Source: Chaetoderma sp. LZ-2023a (taxonomy: Eukaryota; Mollusca; Caudofoveata; Chaetodermatida; Chaetodermatidae). Taken from it: a stretch of DNA of 64,000 nucleotides. Below, one piece after another: positions 38,201 through 47,200 of the stretch; within the stretch, counting starts at the first letter, position 1; every line of letters begins with the position of its first letter. The notes beneath the pieces were generated by a model. It saw only the letters and a program-made list of their open reading frames with translations, was not told the origin of the DNA and ran no database searches. Both the position numbers and the translations under genes were made by a program. The stretch spans positions 124,723,901-124,787,900 of the forward strand of contig CM067360.1 of NCBI GenBank assembly GCA_034401795.1, read 5' to 3'.

Positions 38201-41200
38201 CATAGCTAAAAATGTAAAGATCCATTTGGTCTAAAATATTTAACCTTTCAACCTTTTAACCCTCGATTTTGGTCAGGAAAATTTAAAATTTCTCATAATA
38301 AATGTCCATTTGTTGACCAAGAGACCATTTTTGAAAATTTACCACTGGAATGACTGGCTCGGTTATCAAGCCAGTCATTCGAGTGGTAAATTTTCAAAAA
38401 TAGTCTTCTCTTGATCTGTAAACGGACATTTCTCAAAACCGTTGCAGGTTTGGCTGATATGAGTTTTAAAAGGTTAACATAACAGTTTTTACTAACTAAC
38501 GGTTCTGATTTTGCTTTGTAAACATGTCAACTTATTTTATGAGTTGTACTGTATTCTTGGCCAGGGGCACTCATGGGCATTCCATATACAATCTGTAGTA
38601 TCTAACACCAATAAGAACATATATACCAGCATAGAGTTTCCACCAACTGCCATTGGTTTGTTTCTTAGGCTGGGATTGTCCCGCATCTCAACTGCTGCAT
38701 AGAAGGCATCCATATCAACATGAACAATGGTTCGTGATAGATCACGTGTCTTTTCAAGTTCTGCCAACATCTGGTCTGCCTGTGGTTAAAATGTTGCACC
38801 AAAAAGTCGATTCATATAAGGCAACTGACAAATTAGGTTCTTCGGAATGGCAAAGACAACCTCCCAGCCAAGATTGGTAAAGATCGCTTCAATATAACTT
38901 GGGTTATTATGAGCCTAAAACGCATTAATTATGTCACGATGACCATGACCTTTTGATCCCAAAATCAATAGGGTTCTTCAGAACGCCAAGGACAAACTCA
39001 CACCCAAGATTGGTAAAGTTCCCTTCAATAATAGAAATTGAGTTATTCAGAAACACAATATATCATTAATTGGGTCAATGTGACCTTGACCTTGGACAAT
39101 TTGACCCCCAACATCAATAGGGTTCTTCAGAACAGCAAGAATGAAGTCCCACCCGAGATTGGTAAAGGTCCCTGTAATAGAACCCCAGTTAGATTACCTG
39201 GAAACGCAACATAATGTCTTTGACCTGGGACAGTTTGAGCCCAAAAATAAATAGGGCTATTCAGAACAGCAAGGACAAGCTCCCAATGAAGATTGGTAAA
39301 GATCCTTTCAATAGAACTTGATATAACACCATGAAATGTAATATAATGTTGTTAATTAGGTCAACACGACCGTGACATTTGATCCGAAATAGATAGCGTT
39401 CTTCAGATGCCCAAGGACAACCTCCCATCCAAGAGTGGTAAAGAATCCTTCAATAGAACTCAAGCTATCATTCGGACCCGCAATATGTCATTAATTGAAT
39501 GACTGTGACCTTGACCTATGGACACCAAAAATCAATAGGGTTCTTCGGAACGCCAAGGACAAGCTCACAGATTGATAAAGATCCATTCAATAGAACTTGA
39601 GTATGGATATGGAAACACAATATAATATCATTAATTAGGTGGATCCCCTGACTAATCCTATCCACGACTCTCTTGTTGAGAATTGTTGCTTTTTCGCGAA
39701 AACAACAATTCTCAACAAGAGAATCATGGATACATGTAGGATTAGTCAGGATGTCCAATTGGGGCACTGTGACTGTGACAATGACCCCAAAATCGATATC
39801 GCTCCGTGGAGCACCAGACAACATTCCAGCCAAGATTAGTAAAGACCCCTTCAATAGAACTCGAGTTATCATCTGGATACGCAATATAATGTCATTAATA
39901 GGGTTCTCATGACCATGACCTTTTGACCCCAAAATCAATAGGGTTCTTTGGAATGCCAACGATAACCTCCGACCCACACTCGATAAAGATCCCTACACTA
40001 GACCTCTAATTATCATTTGGAAATGCAATATAATATCATTAATTGGGTCACTGTAACCATGACCTTTGAGGAGTAGAGTTATCCCATTGGACGGATGGAC
40101 GAACGTACAGGCACAATAAACAAAATCACGGATTTCTTTTTTTACAAGAGAGTTGATACTTACCTCCCTAATACTCTTTGATATTGCTAAATATCGGCTT
40201 TCACTCAATAAAACACTCAGATTAAAAAAGTACGGTGCCCCTACTGGGCAGGTAGTTAGAAGTCAGTCAGGCGGATGCCAGCCTCACCACCGCGCATGCG
40301 CCGACTAGTACTTCCTGACTAATTTATTGGCTGACACTATGCAACATTACAAGAGCCTGAAGACCGAGCCTCAGTGGGGCGGAGAGGCCGGGTCCGTATT
40401 AGGGAGGTAAGTATCAATTCTCTCGTGAAAAAATAAATCCATGATTTCGTTTATTTCACTTCAAGAGTATACTTTCCTCCCTAATACTCTTTGATATTGC
40501 CAGAATTCCACAGGGAATTCGGCGGGAGGAAGGCGAGGTCAAGAGACCAGCTCTTCCCTATGCGCTTTTTCTGCGCTTAAAGGCACTGAAACTTCTGAAA
40601 TTGTGTGGACAATCAGGAAAGGATTTGAACATCGGCTAACACAACTGATGGTTGAGAGATGACCATATGTCATATGCGCTCCCCCCACCCTCTTCTTGGG
40701 AGGAAGACTGAATGACCTCAATGTCCCATACGCTCTCTACGTACAAGTGCCACGTACTATAGGACAATAAACGAAAAGGCTTCATTTTCATATACTCTAA
40801 GTAATGAACCACACATAAAACACATACCATCACCATATTAATAACGAAGGGTCACGTGACAGCACAATTAACAATGAACACCACAAAAAGTATGGCGGCT
40901 GTCATCATCTCCCCATTGGTGAAGACTGATGCAGTCCAAATAAGTGGTTGTTTCCATTGATTAAATGCGAAATATATAAAAAATGAGGAAACCTCATCAA
41001 ATATGTACACCTAAATTATTTTTTCAAAATCGATAAGGCGAGAGGATTCGAGGTGTCACGGAGGTAATGGTCTGTAAAACTTGACTCACAGTGCCACTGA
41101 GCTACTGACATAATGTCATCCATCCACAAGAACCCCATTAAATAGGGAAGTGGAAGCCACTACGCCCCGGACACTGTGAGCCTTGGCCATGTCAACTTGT

Positions 41201-44200
41201 TTACCTGTGGCGGATTTATGACAAAATTGAATACACTCAACAATCCACCTGGAAATGGTGTCCTTAGACGCCCTGCCATGGGGTTCAATATATGACAACC
41301 ATAATGCTGATGGGTCCGTCCGCCATTCCTGAGTACGTTGTTTGTACCGGTTTAATGCTCGGACTGGACACCATGCTTTTGAATTAGGATCATATCTAGT
41401 CAAAGCTGGCAAAAAGATGGGTTGATCTGGATATTTCAGACTGATTCTTAGCCATGAAATTAATCCTAAGTAGAAGCTTAAGGCCTTCCCCTGTAACCAC
41501 AAAAGTCAGCTGATAAGTCATGAATTTCACTTCTATGCCTAGCTGAGGCCGCAGCAATTAAAAATACAGTTTTACGTGTCAACATTTTCATAGAAATGGA
41601 ACTAAGTGGTTCAAAAGGCTTATCACCTAGTACCTGAAGCACTAGAGATAAACTCCAAGATGGAATCACTGGGGGATTCCTTGGTCTCAGATTTCCCATG
41701 CCTTTAATTAATACATTTAATGTACTTACTTCATCACTTCCCCTATTAGCCAAGCAAGGGATAACTGTCATTAAAGCTGATTTATAACCAGCAATAGAGT
41801 TAGGCTTGAGGCTATAGGCATTATACAGGTGACAGAGGAAATCAGCTACTACCTGAATAGATGAATCCATTGGATTAATACATCTTTTTGAGCACCATTC
41901 TGCAAATCTGTTGATTTTACAATTATATGCTCTGGAGGTTGACCCCCTTCTGGCTTTTGCCATAAACATGGCTGCTTGCTCAGAAAAGCCCTCCTTAATT
42001 CTAGATTCTAATTCTTAACTTGCCCTGGAAGATAATATTGTCCATCAGAGGCAGAGGAACCGGATTGCAGACCAGAAGGTCCAGCAGATCTGTATACCAT
42101 GATCGGCTTGGCCAATTTGGGGCGATCAGAAGCACTTGGCATTCCTCCTGTCTGATTTTCTGAAGAATTTTTGGAATCAGGATTGCTGGAGGGAATGCGT
42201 ATGTATACATTCCCACCCAGCTGATAACTAACACATCTGTTGCGATAGCGCTCGGATCTGGAATCGGAGAGACGTATATCGTCATCTTCGCATTCTTCTT
42301 CGTTGCGAATAAATCTATGTTGGGTTTCCCCCAGTGGTTGAACAGACAATCAGCCACACATTGATTGAGTTGCCATTCCATTGGTAAAAGACTCATACTT
42401 TGGCTCAATGAGTCTGCTAGCAGACTTAACCTTCCCAGGTTATGAACTGCTTTCAAGGAAATCCTGTGATTCAGGCACCAGCAAAGCAGTTTCCATGTCA
42501 TCATACAGAGAATGGGCGACTTCGTTCCGCCCTGGCGGTTTATGTAAGTCACTACTGTTGAGTTGTCTGATCGCATTAGAACACTCTTGCCCTGAACTTT
42601 CTGTAAGAAATATTCCAGGCCCAGGACTACTGCTTGTAATTCCAGTAGATTCATGTGTTCTTTTGACTGTTCCAGATTCCAAAGCCCTGATATCGTGGAT
42701 TCTTCCAGGCAAGCTCCCCACCCCTCCATGGATGTATCTGTATACATCGTTAACTGAGGGTGAGGATGAGGAGGGTTAGCATCACCCCTGCCAGGAGAAT
42801 CTCTGTTTTCAACCACCATTGCAGGTGAGCACTAACACGTTTGAGTCCAGTGAACCTGTACTCTGGGTCCATTGCGTCATGAGAAATAACTGGATTGGCT
42901 GCTGCGTAAGGCCGCCTGAGGAATGACTGGTTCCAGAGAAACCATCAACCCCAGCATTCTCAGGTAAACCCGTGCCAAGACATGACGACTGTATTACTGA
43001 GATGAGTACTTGTACCCTCTCCTGAGTAGGATAAACATATCCTATCTCCAGATCGAAGAACATTCCCAGGTAAACAAACTTCTGGGATGGAGTCAGCTCT
43101 GATTTTTGAAAGTTGATTATCCAGCCCAAGTCTGTGAGTTTTCAAAACTATCTCCAGATTCGCTGATAAACTTTCCTGATTGTGTGCTTTTAACAGCCAG
43201 TCGTCTATGTACATGTGGACTGCTATGCTTCTCCTGCGGAGGTATGCTGTAATCGCAAGAACCACCCTGGTGAAGACCCGAGGAGCCGTAAAAATTCCGA
43301 AGGGTAACACCCTGAATTCCCACTGTCTGCCCTGGAATGCAAATCTCAGGAAGCGACGGAAACTCCTCGATATTGGAATGTGGAAATAAGCATCCTTCAA
43401 ATCTATTGAAGCTGTCCACATCCCCTTCTCCAACCCTGCCAACACCGATTTCACAGTCTCCATTTTGAAAATGGGTGAGTCTATGAACTTGTTCAACAGC
43501 TTGGGGTTGAGAATTGGTCTCCACCCACCAGTGCTTTTCATAACTAGGAACATGGTTGAATAGAAGTCCGGGGAACTTTGTGCCGGTTGAATTGCTCCTT
43601 TGAGTATGAGGGAATTTATTTCCTCCTCTATACACAACCGCTGATCTGGATCTCTTGGAATTTGAGTCCAGACTGGCACCAGAGACAGTTGTGATGGCGG
43701 GCCTGTTATCCAGTCGGGATGATACCCGACTGAAAGCCATCGCAAGACTAAACGGTCCTGAGTCAACCGTTCCCACTCTTGCATGTTGTTGGCCAATCGG
43801 CCTCCGACTGGTCCACCTAGGGAGAGAGGTGGACATAAGGAGAGCAAGAGTGGCACTGTCTCTTGGTGCAGATGCACTGGAGTAGCTCTTACTGTGGTAA
43901 TCGCCCCATCAGGTATGATTACCACGACCCGATCCTCGCGCACCACGGCCCGCACGCGCCCACCTCTGTGCACGGTCGGCTGCCTGGCTGATTGCGCCGG
44001 AGGAGCCTGCGCATCCCCCTTGCTGCTGGCCGAAGCATGCGCGGTCATGGCCGGCGCTGCGCTGGTGGCTGGCCTCTGACCTGGCCACCGCCACCTCGAG
44101 CCTGCAGGGGATGATACGCAGGGGGAGCTGCGCGAACGTGCTCTCTGCGGAGCACTTCAAATTGCTCACGCAATGCCCTATGGTTATTAACCAGGGTAAC

Positions 44201-47200
44201 CGTCTCCTGGAGGTGCCTACATCCCTCACCCCCAAAAAGACCAGGACCTGTTATAGGCGTATGCAGCAGCCTATCATACAAATCCTGGGAGGGGCACACG
44301 ATATCAAGAGCAAACGTGCGCCTCACCCGGATACTCCTGGTTACAGACCGGGTTAAACAGTCCAAAGCCGAGTTAATTCCATCTTGGATGGCTCTCTGGA
44401 CAGTCACCGGACTAGGCTGGTGCAATGAGGATGCCGTTACTACCCCTTGTAACAGCTGTGAGACGTGCGAAAGCACTGAGATAGACACCCTCGAACTCTC
44501 TTCTGCATCGCGCAATGCGGTGTTAGCCGAACGCAAAGCGTTTGAGCACAGTGCTCCCGTGTCAGACCGAGAACATGGCCGCTTATCTTCGCCTAGCGCA
44601 GCGTGATCATCAGCGCTTGGCTTCGGCACTACACCGTATAACTGATATTGATCAGCTACAATATGGCATCGCTTTGCCACCTCGCGAGGGGCCTTCACTA
44701 GACGTCCATGCGCCCTAATGGACGTCTCTGCCGCAGTGAACATATCAACAATATGATCAGCTAACGGCAGTGATCGCATAGCGATAACAGTCGGTTTATC
44801 TGCCAGCCATGGGCGCTGGTCCCGTTGACTGATCCACAGCAAGACCTGGTCTGATGTTTATTAGCCACTGACAAGCGTCAGACCAGTCTCTGTGGCCACC
44901 TGCGAATGCTCTACAAGATGAGGGCCTTCGTCATCCTCCTGAGCAATCACAGGTGTATGTATGGCTGGAGGAATCGATACGCCTGGCAAGCCAGAGAAAG
45001 CATGCGGGCCTGAAAGAACAGGCATGCCAAACTGACTGGCTTGACCAGGAGCAGGCGCCGTGGTATTGGGTGGGGAAATATCTGCCACACCACGGCCCCT
45101 GGCCAGCACCAGCTACACCATCGGCAAGCCGAGGTATGCGGGAAAAACTGGCCATCAGATCCAGCCCGGGCTATCTTCTGCGCCGTGAACGCTACTCCTG
45201 CGTGAGTAGTCCCATGGACAATGTCGCCCGTATTCTCTGCGAGGGGTGCACGTATGTCAACGTCCATGGACACGGCGCCAGAAGGAGAACCCAGCAGATA
45301 ATCCTCTTCTTCCTGGCAAGAAAGATTAGACTCCAGGTCAGAAAAGAATGCTAATCCGGACTGGCCAGGAAAGGTACCATAGGAGGCACTGGTACCTGTG
45401 GTGTGCAGAAAATCCTGGCCTGATAAGCAGGCACCAGGCTCCAGCGACAACCGTCCATGGATCACTGGCGCGGCAAGCCTGCTGCCAGTGTCCTCATAGT
45501 GGATTTTGCCCTCTAAAAGGGTCACCTCTGAATCATGGACGAAAACTGGTAGGTCCCTAGGTAGCGCCGATTCAGAGGCGGGGATTATCTGCTCCGGAGC
45601 AGATGAAGAGGACAATGAAAGATTTGACCCAGGAAGCATGCCACGAAGCAACTCTGGGACCAAATCCTTAATTGTCCTCTTCATCTCTCCCATCATCTCA
45701 ATACGGAAGGCCTCCATGTCCATAGAGGACGAGGCCTTCCTCTTACCCTTCTTACCAGAACCCTCCTTCTTAACTTTCCTCTCCTCCTCCAGAGCCCACC
45801 CACCCCCCACTTTTTACAGATCTCACATTTAAGCAATGACTCACATGGGCTGCACAGGGAGCATAAGTGAGGGACGAATCTATCCTTGATAAATCTTCCA
45901 CATGATGGACAGCCAGACCTCTGAAACAAGCCAGAGGATGAAGACAATGAGTAATTCAGTTATTGAATTACAAAACTCAAAACCAAATATAAACAAGGAG
46001 GCTGGGGGCCATAAAGACCCAAGCTAATAATAAAACAGTGTTGGACAAAACTTTAAAATGATAGTAAGGCGCAAGGCTGATTATGACGTCATAACTTCAA
46101 AAAGAAGAAGTTAAATCGATCCGAAAACAAACATCCAGGTGTAAGGACGAATTGTATTCATATCCAGAACATCCTAACTGGAAAGGATAGTGTATACAGA
46201 TTATACAGACATCAGATAAACAATGATAAAATGGCAGCAGATTTCATAAATATTTTCAAATATAATTGAAATGCCTCATATCATAACTAGAATACCTGAG
46301 TCTTTAGCATAGACAAACCATCCGATCTGATGCACTGGAAACTCCACCAACACTATGACCTCTTAACTCTCTCCACCTATAAGGGGAAGGAAGTGGACCA
46401 AGAGGGCAAAGTGAGAACTTCTTCCGAGGCCTCCAACTCACTTGGCATAGAATTTTTGGTTAGATAACCTAACAATATTAGTAGGAAATGGAACCTTGGT
46501 GGAGAGAAAAACAAACCCTCTGATGATGTGCTGTCCTGATCAATCATATATAGATACCTGTGGACAAAAACACAGAGAGATTAGTATTTCATAGCGCCAT
46601 ATAGAAATAAACCAGTTTTTAGGTGCTTTTCATGTCTAATCGCGAGTCCTGGAAACACAATACAACGAGACTAAAAAGCTAAATTAGACAAACATGTAGT
46701 TGAGTTCACCTGATGGATAGGTCCTGGGCCCTCCTCTGGAGATTTGGCGCACTCTGACATAATCCATAGGTGAAAACACTCTTCTTTTTAACGAATGAAT
46801 AGTTAAAAAACAGCAGAAAACTTTTGAGCAAAAATAGCATGTGAACTCTCTGCCAATAAATTAGCAAAGAGGAAGTACTAGTCTGCGCATGCGCGGTGGT
46901 GGGGCTAGCATCCGCCAGACTGTCATCTGACTACCTGCCCAGTAGAGGCACCTAACTTTTTTAATCTGAGTGTTTATTGAATGAAAGCCGATATTTAGAG
47001 TATTAGGGAGGTAAATATACTCTTGAAGTGAAATGTCCCCCAACAAATCCCAGTTTTCGTGACTTGTCATGTTACCCAGGTTTATACACCATTGTGGCAT
47101 AATTAGCTAGCCTGTGTCAGACGTGCCAAGGCTAGGGAACTCGAATGGTAGAGCACGAAATATTGCAGCCACCCTTATATGAGCAGAGAGCATATATGAA

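Larger units (their letters stand above)
40122..47034 (-). mobile_element. DIRS-2: full-length but decayed DIRS retrotransposon
   Basis: In the POLK intron between exons 3 and 2, in the POLK orientation and of the same subfamily as DIRS-1. Inverted terminal repeats lie at 40122-40335 and 46852-47034 (shared 'acctccctaatactctttga'-type and 'gcgcatgcgc' blocks). The internal complementary region is at 40396-40500. All ORFs have frameshifts, and about 150 bp seem deleted near 42001 between the RT ORF and the recombinase. Confidence 0.9.
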
